This document shows, in pieces, positions 41,364 to 49,428 of a DNA stretch of 64,000 nucleotides. The first letter of the stretch is position 1. Every line of letters starts with the position of its first letter. A program made the position numbers and the translations under genes. A model generated the notes under the pieces. It was not told the origin of the DNA, ran no database searches, and worked only from the letters and a program-made list of their open reading frames with translations. Origin of the DNA: Bradyrhizobium diversitatis (lineage in GTDB: Bacteria > Pseudomonadota > Alphaproteobacteria > Rhizobiales > Xanthobacteraceae); the NCBI RefSeq assembly GCF_016031635.1, contig NZ_JACEGD010000002.1, positions 186,001 through 250,000 of the forward strand, in the 5' to 3' direction.

Positions 41364-42842
41364 TCAGTCGGTGATGAAGCCGTAGGTGCCGCGGTAGCTC
41401 TTGCCCGGCTCGGCCCGTCCGGGCACGCCGTAGAGCCGGTTGATATTGCCGATCAGCTGGGCCTGCGGATCCGCAGGCGGAGCGAAGCCGTCATCCGGCC
41501 GCGACAGGTCCTTCGGCGCCACCGCGCGAACGACATAGGGCGTCACGATCACGACCAGTTCGGTCGTGTTGTTGACGAAGTCGCGGCTGCGGAACAGCGT
41601 TCCCAGGATCGGGAGTTGCATCAGTCCCGGCAATCCGCTGATCGCCTGCTTGGTCTGCTGCTGGATCAGGCCGGCCATCGCCATCGCGCCGCCGGACGGA
41701 ATTTCCAGCGAGGTCTCCGCGCGGCGGGTCCTGATCGAGGGCACCGTCAGCGAGTTCACCGTGGTCGATGTCACCGCCTGCGACAGCGTGATCGAATTCT
41801 CGTTCGACAGCTCCGAGACTTCCGTCATCACCCGCAGGCTGATTTTTCCTTCACTCAGCACCACGGGCGTGAAGTTCAGCGAGATGCCGAACTTCTTGAA
41901 GTTGATCTGCGTTGTACAGACGTGAGTGACGGGATCGCATGCATAGCCTGACGGCACCGGGAATTCACCGCCGGCGACGAACGTCGCCGATTCACCGGAG
42001 ATTGCGGTCAGGTTCGGTTCGGCCAGCGTGCGGATCACGCCAGCGGTTTCCATCGCACGCAGGGTGGCCTGCACGGATGGCGTCGCGCCGAACTTCGTGG
42101 TCAGGTTGTTGCCGTCCACGAGGTTCTTGCCGAGAGCCGTGAACGGATTGGAGTTGGAGAAGCTCACCACCGACGTGCCGTAGTTGAGGTTGGCGGTCAG
42201 GTCGATGCCGAGCTGCTTGATGATGCTGCGCTGGACCTCGGCCACCGTCACCTTGAGCATGATCTGGTCGCGGCCGCGCACCACGATCGAGTTCACCACC
42301 TTGTCGGCGCCGCCGGCCAGGCGCGCGGCGAGCTCGTTGGCCTGCTGAGCTTCCATCGGGTTGGCAGCCGTTCCGGTCAGGACGATGCCGTCGCCGAGGC
42401 CATCGATCTGGATGTCTGAATTGGGCAGCATCTGCTTCAGCGCGGCCCGCACGCCGTTGAGATCACGCTTCACCGCGATGTCATAGGCCGCTATCTGCTG
42501 ACCGGCCGAATCGAAGAACACGATGTTGGTCTGGCCCACCGCGGCGCCGATGATATAGGCGCGCTGCGCCGAGCGAACCACCGCATTGGCGATCTTGGGA
42601 TCGGCGACCAGCACGTCCTTGATGTCGCGCGGCAGGTCGATCACGATGGACTTGCCGATGCCGAGCGAGAGGAAGCGCGCGTTGATCTGGCCGTCCGCCG
42701 CGGCCGGCGCCACGGGGCGGTAGTCGGCAGCGATCACCGGGTTGAACGCCAGCGCGAAGGCTGCCGAAAACGACAGGGCGCGGACCAGTGAGGTTCGTAT
42801 CGTGGCCGAATCCGCCCTGCATTTCATATCGACTGTCTTCAT
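41364..42842 (-). CDS. cpaC: Tad pilus outer-membrane secretin CpaC/RcpA
   Basis: This 492-residue secretin has a signal peptide to about residue 39 (SFSAAFALAFNPVIAA). The pilus-specific N-domain (about 55-130; SIVIDLPRDIKDVLVADPKIANAVVRSA) and a BON-like region (LNGVRAALKQMLPNSDIQIDGLGDGIVLTG) follow. The secretin domain (about 230-420; FTPVVLSEGKISLRVMTEVSELS, TRRAETSLEIPSGGAMAMAGL) ends in the beta-barrel motif TELVVIVTPYVV. It forms the pilus exit channel. Its ATG overlaps the cpaB stop by 4 bp. An in-frame second ATG at codon 6 is an alternative start. Confidence 0.95.
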   Translation of the reverse strand: MKTVDMKCRADSATIRTSLVRALSFSAAFALAFNPVIAADYRPVAPAAADGQINARFLSLGIGKSIVIDLPRDIKDVLVADPKIANAVVRSAQRAYIIGAAVGQTNIVFFDSAGQQIAAYDIAVKRDLNGVRAALKQMLPNSDIQIDGLGDGIVLTGTAANPMEAQQANELAARLAGGADKVVNSIVVRGRDQIMLKVTVAEVQRSIIKQLGIDLTANLNYGTSVVSFSNSNPFTALGKNLVDGNNLTTKFGATPSVQATLRAMETAGVIRTLAEPNLTAISGESATFVAGGEFPVPSGYACDPVTHVCTTQINFKKFGISLNFTPVVLSEGKISLRVMTEVSELSNENSITLSQAVTSTTVNSLTVPSIRTRRAETSLEIPSGGAMAMAGLIQQQTKQAISGLPGLMQLPILGTLFRSRDFVNNTTELVVIVTPYVVRAVAPKDLSRPDDGFAPPADPQAQLIGNINRLYGVPGRAEPGKSYRGTYGFITD

Positions 42843-43636
42843 CGTACCTTAGCCGTCTGACTTGGAATGCCGTAGCGAATGATCGAAACGCCGTCTCGCT
42901 TCTGCGCGGAGTCGTCGAGCGTGATTTCGCTCAGCTTGACGTCGGCGATACTGCGCAGCGCCAGCGACAGCGTGCCGCTCTGCCGCGCCGCGGAGAGTGT
43001 TGCGGTCTGCGCTGGATTGAGCTCGAGGGTGACGGTCTTGCCGATCACCGCGTTCTGGCCGTCCTTCTCCTTGGGCGCCTGGTCGATGGCCAGGACGCGG
43101 ATATTCGCCAGGATGATCTCGGACGTGACGAGGTCGGGGGCGCCGCTGCTCTCGTCCGGGTTCTTCAACCGGCGCGTGAGAAGCACGTCGACGCGATCGT
43201 TGGGCAGGATGAAGCCGCCCGCGCCGGTCTCCGGCGAGATCTCGGTCGAGATCGCCCGCATGCCGGTGGGCAGGATCGCCGCCATGAAGCCGGAGCCTTC
43301 GGCATTGACCAGCTTCTGGTCGCGGATCGGCTCACCCTGAATGAAGGGCGCGCGCGCGATCGAGCCGGCCACCTGGGTCGCGCCGTCGGGACGCTCGTTG
43401 CGTCGGATGAAGGTGGCGCTAGCGGTCGCGGTCGGCCAGGTCTGCCATTGCACGTCTTCCGGCTTCACGGTCTGGCCGAGGCCGATGTCGTTCTTGGCGA
43501 CGAGGACGTCGACGGTCGGCAGTTGCGCGACCGGAAGCGGAGGCGGCGCAGAATTGTCGGTGCCGCTCGCCAGGTACGCGGCGACGCCGCCGGCGCAGAT
43601 GGCGACCGTCAGGACGACAATGCGTGCCCTATTCAT
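42839..43636 (-). CDS. cpaB: Flp pilus assembly protein CpaB/RcpC
   Basis: The 265-residue protein has an N-terminal anchor (ARIVVLTVAICAGGVAAYLAS), a SAF/antifreeze-like domain (about 45-110; VDVLVAKNDIGLGQTVKPEDVQWQTWP) and an RcpC/CpaB domain (about 110-230; MRAISTEISPETGAGGFILPNDRVDVLLTRR). It is periplasmic and is thought to act with the secretin. The frame is open to 43708, but the short start MNRARIVV gives the normal signal anchor. It is followed by cpaC with a 4-bp overlap. A 127-bp gap separates it from cpaA. Confidence 0.93.
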   Translation of the reverse strand: MNRARIVVLTVAICAGGVAAYLASGTDNSAPPPLPVAQLPTVDVLVAKNDIGLGQTVKPEDVQWQTWPTATASATFIRRNERPDGATQVAGSIARAPFIQGEPIRDQKLVNAEGSGFMAAILPTGMRAISTEISPETGAGGFILPNDRVDVLLTRRLKNPDESSGAPDLVTSEIILANIRVLAIDQAPKEKDGQNAVIGKTVTLELNPAQTATLSAARQSGTLSLALRSIADVKLSEITLDDSAQKRDGVSIIRYGIPSQTAKVR

Positions 43637-43763
43637 ACGCTTCACTTTCCAACAATACGCCGCGACGCTGCCGCCGCCGTGATCGGCAGTTGACCAGCTA
43701 TTCGTCAAAGCATGGTTAATGAGGCGTATCTAAATCGCCTTAACGCCGGGTTACCCAGTGCGT

Positions 43764-44288
43764 TCAGCGCAGTGCGAGGTGAGTGAGGTCGATCGCCTTC
43801 ACCCATTCGGTCTCCGGGTAGACCATCAACGCGCTCAAGGCGAGCGCGATGCCGTAGGGAATGCCGCTCTCCTTGGCGTGCAGCCGTGCGAGCCAGGCCT
43901 GACCCGCCAGCCCGTAGGGCAGCGGCCATTGCCGGAACTGGAGCAGGAGCAGCGTCAGCGCGCCGCCGAACAGGGAGGCGTAGAGCAGGAAGTTCATCAG
44001 CTGCGCGAAGCCGAACCAGAGCGCGACGGAAGCCGCGACCTTGGCGTCGCCGCCGCCCACCCAGCCCATCGCGAAGCAGGTGAAGGCCACGACTAGGACG
44101 AGCGCTCCGGCGCCGACATGACTCATGATTTCGTAAGGTGCCATGCCACCAGCAAGGGCGAGCACGAAGAAGCCTGCGACAAGCGCCAGCGACACGCGGT
44201 TCGAGATCGTCATCGTGAAGAGATCGCTCGCGGCAGCGAATGCCATCAGGGCCGGGAAGAGCAGAAGGCGCGCAAGGTCGAGGATCAT
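43764..44288 (-). CDS. cpaA: Prepilin peptidase CpaA/TadV (A24 family)
   Basis: This 174-residue integral-membrane aspartic peptidase cleaves the Flp prepilin leader. The two catalytic aspartates lie in AAASDLFTMTISNRVS (near residue 22) and in the GxGD-type motif GWVGGGDAKVAASVAL (near 80). About five membrane helices are visible. It lacks the N-methyltransferase domain of PilD, as is normal for the Tad type. It is the first large gene after flp on the minus strand. Confidence 0.92.
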   Translation of the reverse strand: MILDLARLLLFPALMAFAAASDLFTMTISNRVSLALVAGFFVLALAGGMAPYEIMSHVGAGALVLVVAFTCFAMGWVGGGDAKVAASVALWFGFAQLMNFLLYASLFGGALTLLLLQFRQWPLPYGLAGQAWLARLHAKESGIPYGIALALSALMVYPETEWVKAIDLTHLALR

Positions 44289-44408
44289 GGGCTGCGTCTT
44301 GAGGCCTGGGTTGGCCGCGGGAGCTGGCGTCGCCGGATGCTAGCGCGTAGTGCTAAACAAACCGACAACGGCGACAGGGGCGTGCGGCCAAGGCCGCCGA
44401 ATGCGTTT

Positions 44409-44555
44409 TCACCAGAAGCTGGCAATGCGTGCGGCGAGCGCGACCGTCGCAAGCAGCAGCGCAAGGCAGATCCAATAGGCCGGCGAGCCGGCTTGAGCCG
44501 CCCCCACCTCTTTCGCCGCGACCGCGGCATCGGTTCTGAACTTATACAACGCCAC
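44409..44555 (-). CDS. Possible small membrane protein in the flp-cpaA gap (48 residues)
   Basis: A GTG-initiated frame on the minus strand reads VALYKFRTDAAVAAKEVGAA followed by a hydrophobic helix (YWICLALLLATVALAARIA) and ends SFW. Third-position GC is high, like real genes here, and an in-frame TGA 15 bp upstream limits the start. No good ribosome site is visible, and the flp terminator lies directly upstream (44581-44604), so it would need read-through or its own promoter. Position between the pilin and prepilin-peptidase genes makes a pilus-related role conceivable. I do not recognise a family. Confidence 0.35.
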   Translation of the reverse strand: MALYKFRTDAAVAAKEVGAAQAGSPAYWICLALLLATVALAARIASFW

Positions 44556-44580
44556 TGGAACTTGCCGTCTTCAGAAAAGC

Positions 44581-44604
44581 AAAGGCCCCGGAGGCCCGGG
44601 GCGT
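44581..44604 (-). terminator. Rho-independent terminator after flp
   Basis: On the minus strand GCCCCGG (44602-44596) and CCGGGGC (44591-44585) pair around a GCCT loop and are followed by CTTTGCTTTTC. It begins about 22 bp after the pilin stop, so the abundant pilin message can end here while read-through feeds the cpa genes. Confidence 0.75.
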
Positions 44605-44625
44605 TTGTCGTCGGTCGTCGGTTGC

Positions 44626-44790
44626 CTACTTCAGCGACGTGCTGATCGAGGTGAACTTGCCGTTCAGCGCGGTGCCGAGATTGTTGACGACGGTGATGAT
44701 GGCCAGCGCGATGCCGGCGGCGATCAGACCGTATTCGATGGCGGTGGCGCCGGATTCATCCTTCGCGAAACGCGCGATCAAGTTCTTCAT
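44626..44790 (-). CDS. Flp/Fap-type pilin
   Basis: The 54-residue prepilin is MKNLIARFAKDESGATAIEY followed by GLIAAGIALAIITVVNN. The GATAIEYGLIAAG block is the Flp signature: Gly at -1, the Glu-Tyr pair, then the hydrophobic assembly helix. CpaA is expected to cut after the Gly. The start is set by a GGAG about 8 bp upstream. It is the structural subunit of the pilus built by the genes downstream on the same strand. Such pili mediate surface and root attachment in rhizobia. Confidence 0.93.
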   Translation of the reverse strand: MKNLIARFAKDESGATAIEYGLIAAGIALAIITVVNNLGTALNGKFTSISTSLK

Positions 44791-45055
44791 GAACAAACTC
44801 CGTCTGGGTGAAATCGCCTCTTTCGGCGCTGTCTGCGGCGAAGACCATGAGAGCCGAGCTCTTTCGGTAAAGTTAAATCGATCGCATAAACCAAGGTCCG
44901 GCGCGAAGCTTTCGCGCAGAGTGAATTTCGCCTTAAGACGGCAGCCGCGATGCATTCCGGTTCCCGGTGCATCGGCAGCGCGGTGCCTGCTTCACGCTCC
45001 CTTAAATTTCGCGGAGTACGCCTAGGCAGGACTGGAATTCGCAAGAGAGGCGACG

Positions 45056-45883
45056 ATGTCGAGCCTGCCCATGCAAGTCGCCCTGATGCTCGGCGAGACC
45101 ATCGTCAAGGTGATCCCCGTCACCTTCGTACTCGCGGCCGTCTTCACCGTGCTGGAGCATTTCTGGGCCTGCAATCCCGGCGCGCCGTGGTGGCGCAAGC
45201 GGGAGATCATCACCGACATCTGCTACTGGTTCTTCGTCCCGGTGTTCGCCCGCACCATGCGGATCGGGCTTCTGATCGTCGGCGCCAGCGTCGTCTTCAA
45301 CATCCACGACGCCGACGAGCTCATTGCTTTCTACGACAATGGCCATGGTCCGCTGTCGCAGCTGCCGCTGTGGGTCCAGGCCCTGCTGTTCCTGGTGCTG
45401 TCCGATTTCATGCTGTACTGGCTGCACCGGCTTTTCCACGACGGCGGCTTCTGGAAGTACCACGCCGTCCATCATTCGTCGGAGGAGATCGGCTGGATCT
45501 CCGCGGCCCGCTTCCATCCCGTCAATCTCTTGCTCGGGACGATCAGCGTCGACGTCGTGCTGCTGATGGCCGGTATCTCCCCCAACGTCATGATCTGGGT
45601 CGGCCCGTTCACCACCTTCCATTCGGCCTTCGTGCACGCCAACCTGAACTGGACCTTCGGACCGTTCAAATACGTGCTGGCGACGCCGGTATTCCACCGT
45701 TGGCACCACACCTCGCTCGAAGAGGGCGGCGACACCAATTTCGCGGGGACGTTTCCGATCTGGGACGTGCTGTTCGGCACCTTCCGCATGCCGGAGGGGA
45801 AGCTGCCTCAGGACTACGGCAAGGACGAAGCGACCATGCCGAAGGAGATCTGGGGCCAACTCTCCTATCCGTTCAAACAATAG
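45056..45883 (+). CDS. Sterol desaturase / fatty acid hydroxylase superfamily membrane protein
   Basis: The 275-residue integral-membrane di-iron oxygenase-type protein has about four membrane helices. Its histidine clusters are typical: HRLFH and HAVHHSSEE (about residues 124-145), then HANLNW and FHRWHHTS (about 195-220). The superfamily hydroxylates or desaturates lipids (sterols, fatty acids, carotenoids, hopanoid-type substrates). The substrate is not readable. It is divergent from the pilin gene and upstream of a secretin-N-domain gene. No operon partner suggests a pathway. Confidence 0.87.
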   Translation: MSSLPMQVALMLGETIVKVIPVTFVLAAVFTVLEHFWACNPGAPWWRKREIITDICYWFFVPVFARTMRIGLLIVGASVVFNIHDADELIAFYDNGHGPLSQLPLWVQALLFLVLSDFMLYWLHRLFHDGGFWKYHAVHHSSEEIGWISAARFHPVNLLLGTISVDVVLLMAGISPNVMIWVGPFTTFHSAFVHANLNWTFGPFKYVLATPVFHRWHHTSLEEGGDTNFAGTFPIWDVLFGTFRMPEGKLPQDYGKDEATMPKEIWGQLSYPFKQ

Positions 45884-45995
45884 CCGGCGAGTTTGCGGAA
45901 CGTTCATGAATTAAAGGCAGGTTGGCCGGGTCGGGCGCCGGCTCCGCTGTTGTCTGGTCGCTTCTGCCGGTTTGTGACGTCCCGGGGGTAAGAGT

Positions 45996-46481
45996 ATGCG
46001 TAAGGAATTGCTGCGCCGTCATGCGCGGGTGTGTCTTCTGGTTGCCGCTGCGGTTCTGGCATGGCCGGCCCTCGGCCTTGCCGAGTCCACCGCCGACACG
46101 ATCGCCGTCAATGTCGATCAGGCCAAGCTGGTACGGCTGCCCGGCAAGGTGGCAACCATCGTGGTCGGCAATCCCCTGATCGCCGACGTCACGCTCCAGC
46201 CGGGCGGCATGATCGTCGTGACCGGAAAAGGCTATGGTGCCACCAACTTCATCGCGCTCGACCGGGGCGGCGAGATCCTGGTCGACCGCCAGATCCAGGT
46301 TGAAGGTCCGAGCGACCGGCTCGTCACCGTCTATCGTGGGATCGAGCGCGAGTCCTACAGCTGCGTACCGCTTTGCCAGCGTCGCGTGACGCTCGGCGAC
46401 AGCGACGCCTACTTCAACAACACGATGAGCCAGGCTGGTTCGCTGAGCAGCAGTGCCAGCGGCAGCACCAAACCCAACTAA
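45996..46481 (+). CDS. Stand-alone pilus/secretin N-domain protein (CpaC-N-like)
   Basis: The 161-residue exported protein has a signal peptide (VCLLVAAAVLAWPALGLAES). One pilus-assembly N-domain (about 36-108; IAVNVDQAKLVRLPGKVATIVVGNPLIADVTL, GKGYGATNFIALDRGGEIL) is followed by a region with a cysteine pair (SYSCVPLCQRR). The N-domain resembles the segment before the secretin barrel of CpaC, but no secretin domain follows. The tail is Ser/Gly-rich. It may be an accessory of the Tad channel in the periplasm. Its TAA stop lies inside the first bases of a dispersed repeat (46479). Confidence 0.8.
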   Translation: MRKELLRRHARVCLLVAAAVLAWPALGLAESTADTIAVNVDQAKLVRLPGKVATIVVGNPLIADVTLQPGGMIVVTGKGYGATNFIALDRGGEILVDRQIQVEGPSDRLVTVYRGIERESYSCVPLCQRRVTLGDSDAYFNNTMSQAGSLSSSASGSTKPN

Positions 46482-46582
46482 GGCGCGATGCGATCAGGAT
46501 GAATGGTCGGCGCGCTCTAGGTTATTGTTCGAGCATGTTCTTCTCGGGAAAGCGCTGCACACTTTTCCGGATCATGTCGTAG
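46479..46582. repeat. About 104-bp two-hairpin dispersed repeat, copy 2
   Basis: It matches 32062-32165 in order: GCGCGATGCGAT(C)AGGATGAAT, then GAGCATGTTCTTCTCGGGAAA, then GCACACTTTTCCGGATCATG. Both copies touch the stop codon of a neighbouring gene; here TAA of the CpaC-N-like gene forms its first three bases. Confidence 0.8.
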
Positions 46583-46583
46583 A

Positions 46584-46612
46584 ATAAAAAAGGCCGTGCG
46601 CGACGCACGGCC
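46584..46612 (-). terminator. Rho-independent terminator of cspA
   Basis: GGCCGTGCG (46592-46600) and CGCACGGCC (46604-46612) flank a CGA loop. On the minus strand the stem is followed by TTTTTTATT, a good intrinsic terminator, 38 bp after the cspA stop. Confidence 0.85.
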
Positions 46613-46649
46613 TTCTTGTTTCCTCGGTCGGGCCAAGAGCCCGGTGGGC

Positions 46650-46862
46650 TCAGCCCGCGGCGCGGAGGTTGTCCGCCGCCGACTTGCCAGAGCGGCGGTC
46701 GGCCACGATCTCGTAGGAGATCTTCTGGCCTTCGCGCAGCGAGCCGAGACCGGCGCGCTCCACGGCGCTGATGTGAACGAACACATCCTGGCCGCCGTCG
46801 TCGGGCTGGATGAATCCGAAGCCCTTGGTCGCGTTAAACCACTTCACGGTTCCCATGCTCAT
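46650..46862 (-). CDS. cspA: Cold-shock protein, CspA family
   Basis: This 70-residue OB-fold RNA chaperone has RNP1 GFGFIQPDD and RNP2 VFVHISAV, in [24 protein letters not shown] about 7 bp upstream on the minus strand supports the first of two nearby ATGs. It destabilises RNA secondary structure in the cytoplasm. A 265-bp region upstream separates it from infA. This could hold a long regulatory leader as in other csp genes. The longer open frame to 46976 is not family-like. The paralogue number is unknown; the symbol indicates the family. Confidence 0.93.
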   Translation of the reverse strand: MSMGTVKWFNATKGFGFIQPDDGGQDVFVHISAVERAGLGSLREGQKISYEIVADRRSGKSAADNLRAAG

Positions 46863-47127
46863 GGGTAGTTCCTTCTCAGATACACAATGTCGGAGCCCGC
46901 TCGCGCGGGCAGGTTTAGATCGAATTTCTGGAAGGGTCGTCAGGGTGTCTGAACCGGCTGTACCGGTGGATGCCAATGTCGTCCGGCCGAAAATCGATTA
47001 ATTCATTTTATCAGAAACAGGGATTCGAGACAATCGCGACGCGCACGATTTTTTGATCCGCCGTGCTGCCAACGGCGGATCAAGATCCAAGTCGGGGTTT
47101 TATCTCGCGCGTGCGCGCCCTAGCCGA
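46863..47127. other. infA-cspA intergenic region with an 11-bp perfect stem
   Basis: TTGATCCGCCG (47053-47063) and CGGCGGATCAA (47073-47083) form an 11-bp perfect stem with a 9-nt loop, 45-75 bp after the infA stop. Read on the minus strand, it is followed by A residues, not Ts, so it is not a standard terminator for infA. The rest (about 190 bp) could be the cspA leader. No gene is seen. Confidence 0.5.
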
Positions 47128-47415
47128 TCAGCGGCGGCGGAACTGGCCGCCGCGCTGGCCGGGACGGGGCGGTCCGCCCGCCGTGCTGGGACGTTCGTCC
47201 TTGTGGCGGAAAATGAGCCGGCCCTTCTCCAGGTCGTACGGCGACATCTCCACCGTCACTCGGTCGCCCGCGAGCGTCTTGATGCGGTTCTTCTTCATCT
47301 TGCCGGCGGTATAGGCAACGATCTCGTGTCCGGCGTCGAGTTGCACGCGGTAACGGGCGTCGGGGAGGATTTCGGTGACCAGTCCTTCGAACTGGATCAG
47401 CTCTTCCTTAGCCAT
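47128..47415 (-). CDS. infA: Translation initiation factor IF-1 (extended form)
   Basis: This 95-residue S1/OB-fold protein binds the ribosomal A site during initiation. The core is [60 protein letters not shown] and GRLIFRHK. It is longer than the usual 72-residue IF-1 by a Gly/Pro/Arg tail ([19 protein letters not shown]), which could bind RNA. It lies 23 bp downstream of the DEAD-box helicase gene and so is probably co-transcribed with it. It may be a second, cold-associated IF-1 paralogue; whether another infA exists cannot be seen here. Confidence 0.93.
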   Translation of the reverse strand: MAKEELIQFEGLVTEILPDARYRVQLDAGHEIVAYTAGKMKKNRIKTLAGDRVTVEMSPYDLEKGRLIFRHKDERPSTAGGPPRPGQRGGQFRRR

Positions 47416-47438
47416 GAATTTCTCCAGGTCGTGGACGG

Positions 47439-48998
47439 CTAGTGCGAATAGGGTTTGCGGTTCGGTTGGCTGTTTGGCCGACTCTCGCGGCGCAAAAAGG
47501 CAACGCCTTGTATCCCATCAGGCGTCCCGGCGCTATGCGCGGAACGTTGTTCCGGACGGTCGACAGGCGATGAATGCATCTTACCACCGGAGCGGCGGCG
47601 CCGAGACCCCTTCGAAGCATTCGGGCCATTGCCGGGTCGTCCGTCAGCATGCCTCGCCTCGGCGTGCCGTCCTTCACCGTGCCTTCCGTCACTTTGCTTG
47701 CCGGCACCATGGTGACGCCCGTCGGCATGTCTTTCGTCAGCACGCCGCCCGTCACCGTGCCGCGTCCCTTGCGGGCGTTGGCCTGGGCGGCCACCCGGCC
47801 GGCCCTGCCGTTGCTGCGACGGGGCGGGGCCGGCATCGCGGCGCCCGGCGTCGGTGCGGTGGTCCTCGCGCGGCAGCGCGACGCGGATTAGCCGTTCGAT
47901 GTCGCGGAGATAGCTGAGCTCCTCGCCCCCTGCGACCAGCGAGATCGCGGTGCCGTCGGCGCCGGCGCGCGCGGTGCGGCCGATGCGGTGGACGTAGGTC
48001 TCGGGGACGTTGGGCAGGTCGAAATTGATCACGTGGGTGATGCCGTCGACGTCGATGCCGCGGGCGGCGATGTCGGTCGCCACCAGGGTGCGGATCTCGC
48101 CGGAGCGGAACTGGGCGAGCGTCCGCTCGCGATGGTTCTGGGACTTGTTCCCGTGGATGGCGCTGGCGGCAATGCCGGCCTTTTCAAGGGTCTTCACGAC
48201 CTTGTCGGCGCCGTGCTTGGTGCGGGTGAACACCAGTGCGCGGTTGATCGGCTCGTCCTTCAGGAGCTTGGTCAGGAAGGCGGGCTTGGAAGAGAAGTCG
48301 ACCTGGATGATGCGCTGGTTGATCCGCTCGGCGGTCGAGGAGACCGGGGTCACCGCGACGCGGGCCGGATCGCGCAGCATGGCGTCGGCGAGCTCGGCGA
48401 TGTCCTTGGGCATGGTGGCCGAGAAGAACAGCGTCTGCCGCTTGATCGGCAGCTTGGCGACGATTTTGCGGATGTCGTTGATGAACCCCATGTCGAGCAT
48501 GCGGTCCGCTTCGTCGAGCACGAGGAACTCGACGCTTCCAAGCTTCAGCCCGTTGCTCTGCACGAGGTCGAGCAGGCGGCCTGGAGTGGCAACCAGAACG
48601 TCGACGCCCTGCATCAGGGCGCGGACCTGACGGCCCATCGGCACGCCGCCGATGGCGAGGGTCGACGCCAGCCGCAGGTGACGGCCATAGGCGTTGAAGC
48701 TGTCCAGGATCTGGCCGGACAGCTCGCGGGTCGGAGAGAGCACGAGGACGCGGCAGGTCTTGGGCTGCGGCTTGATGCGGTTCTCGAGCAACCGGTGGAG
48801 GATCGGAAGCGCGAAGGACGCGGTCTTGCCGGTTCCGGTCTGGGCGATACCGACGACGTCGCGGCCGGTCAGCGCCAGCGGGATGGTCTGGGCCTGGATC
48901 GGGGTGGGGGTGACGTAATTCTCTTCACGAAGAGCGCGCGCGATGGGTTCGGCGAGGCCGAAATCCTGAAACGAAGTCAAAAGAGGGGTTCTTTCCAT
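47439..48998 (-). CDS. DEAD-box RNA helicase (RhlE-like)
   Basis: This 519-residue ATP-dependent RNA helicase has the Q motif [26 protein letters not shown], motif I AQTGTGKT, Ia [42 protein letters not shown] and [14 protein letters not shown]. After about residue 375 comes a low-complexity basic tail rich in Arg, His and Gly, with degenerate DGRH/ERHAD repeats, ending near RRRRSG plus a further 40 residues. Start at 48998 ([14 protein letters not shown]) is preferred over upstream ATGs. It is followed by infA. With cspA nearby this suggests a role in RNA unfolding at low temperature. Confidence 0.93.
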   Translation of the reverse strand: MERTPLLTSFQDFGLAEPIARALREENYVTPTPIQAQTIPLALTGRDVVGIAQTGTGKTASFALPILHRLLENRIKPQPKTCRVLVLSPTRELSGQILDSFNAYGRHLRLASTLAIGGVPMGRQVRALMQGVDVLVATPGRLLDLVQSNGLKLGSVEFLVLDEADRMLDMGFINDIRKIVAKLPIKRQTLFFSATMPKDIAELADAMLRDPARVAVTPVSSTAERINQRIIQVDFSSKPAFLTKLLKDEPINRALVFTRTKHGADKVVKTLEKAGIAASAIHGNKSQNHRERTLAQFRSGEIRTLVATDIAARGIDVDGITHVINFDLPNVPETYVHRIGRTARAGADGTAISLVAGGEELSYLRDIERLIRVALPREDHRTDAGRRDAGPAPSQQRQGRPGGRPGQRPQGTRHGDGRRADERHADGRHHGAGKQSDGRHGEGRHAEARHADGRPGNGPNASKGSRRRRSGGKMHSSPVDRPEQRSAHSAGTPDGIQGVAFLRRESRPNSQPNRKPYSH

Positions 48999-49332
48999 GT
49001 CAAAAGCGAGCGCCCGGCGCATTCGGCGCGGCGCGCGCAAAAAGGTGTCGAGAAGACACCTGCGTGTTTGGGGTGTCGGATGGGCTTGGGAGATGTGGGG
49101 CAAGCCAGACGCCCGTATGGGCTTAAGAACACGCGGCTCGCTATGACCTCTTGATTCGCAAGAGGTCTCGGGTGGTCATATGGAACATTGAAGGGGCGCT
49201 TTCAAGGCAGGCGCGCCTGAAATAGCGATTGCGGTGCAAAAATAGTGATGCCGGAAATTTAGCCAGAACTGGCGATTTGCCCATAAAATAAACTGCATGC
49301 CGCTTTCGCACACATTTCGGACGCCTAGAATT

Positions 49333-49347
49333 TAGTCAGTCTGACTA
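49333..49347. promoter_or_regulatory. 15-bp perfect palindrome upstream of the urt promoter
   Basis: TAGTCAGTCTGACTA is perfectly symmetrical about a central T and lies about 66 bp upstream of the -24 element of the sigma-54 promoter. It could be an activator or repressor site. It does not match the NtrC consensus I know. Confidence 0.45.
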
Positions 49348-49412
49348 TGGCCAAACTTCGATTTCGGCCGATTCTATAAGCGACATCAAAGCGTTGATGG
49401 GTGCTCAGCCCA

Positions 49413-49428
49413 TGGCATGGTTCTTGCG
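49413..49428 (+). promoter_or_regulatory. Sigma-54 (-24/-12) promoter of the urea locus
   Basis: TGGCATG-GTTC-TTGC fits the consensus TGGCAYR-N4-TTGCW except at the last position (G). GG and GC dinucleotides are at the required spacing. The start point should lie near 49439, about 64 bp before the urtA ATG. Sigma-54 implies NtrC-type activation under nitrogen limitation. Confidence 0.75.

Noticed and set aside
44626..44955. Longer start for the Flp pilin (109 residues)
   Set aside because: Flp prepilins have a short charged leader. The MKNLIARF start has GGAG upstream, and the longer N-terminus is non-conserved.
49220..49260. NtrC binding site
   Set aside because: Only a half-site (GGTGCA) is seen. 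The opposite half at the proper distance is not convincing, so no site is called.
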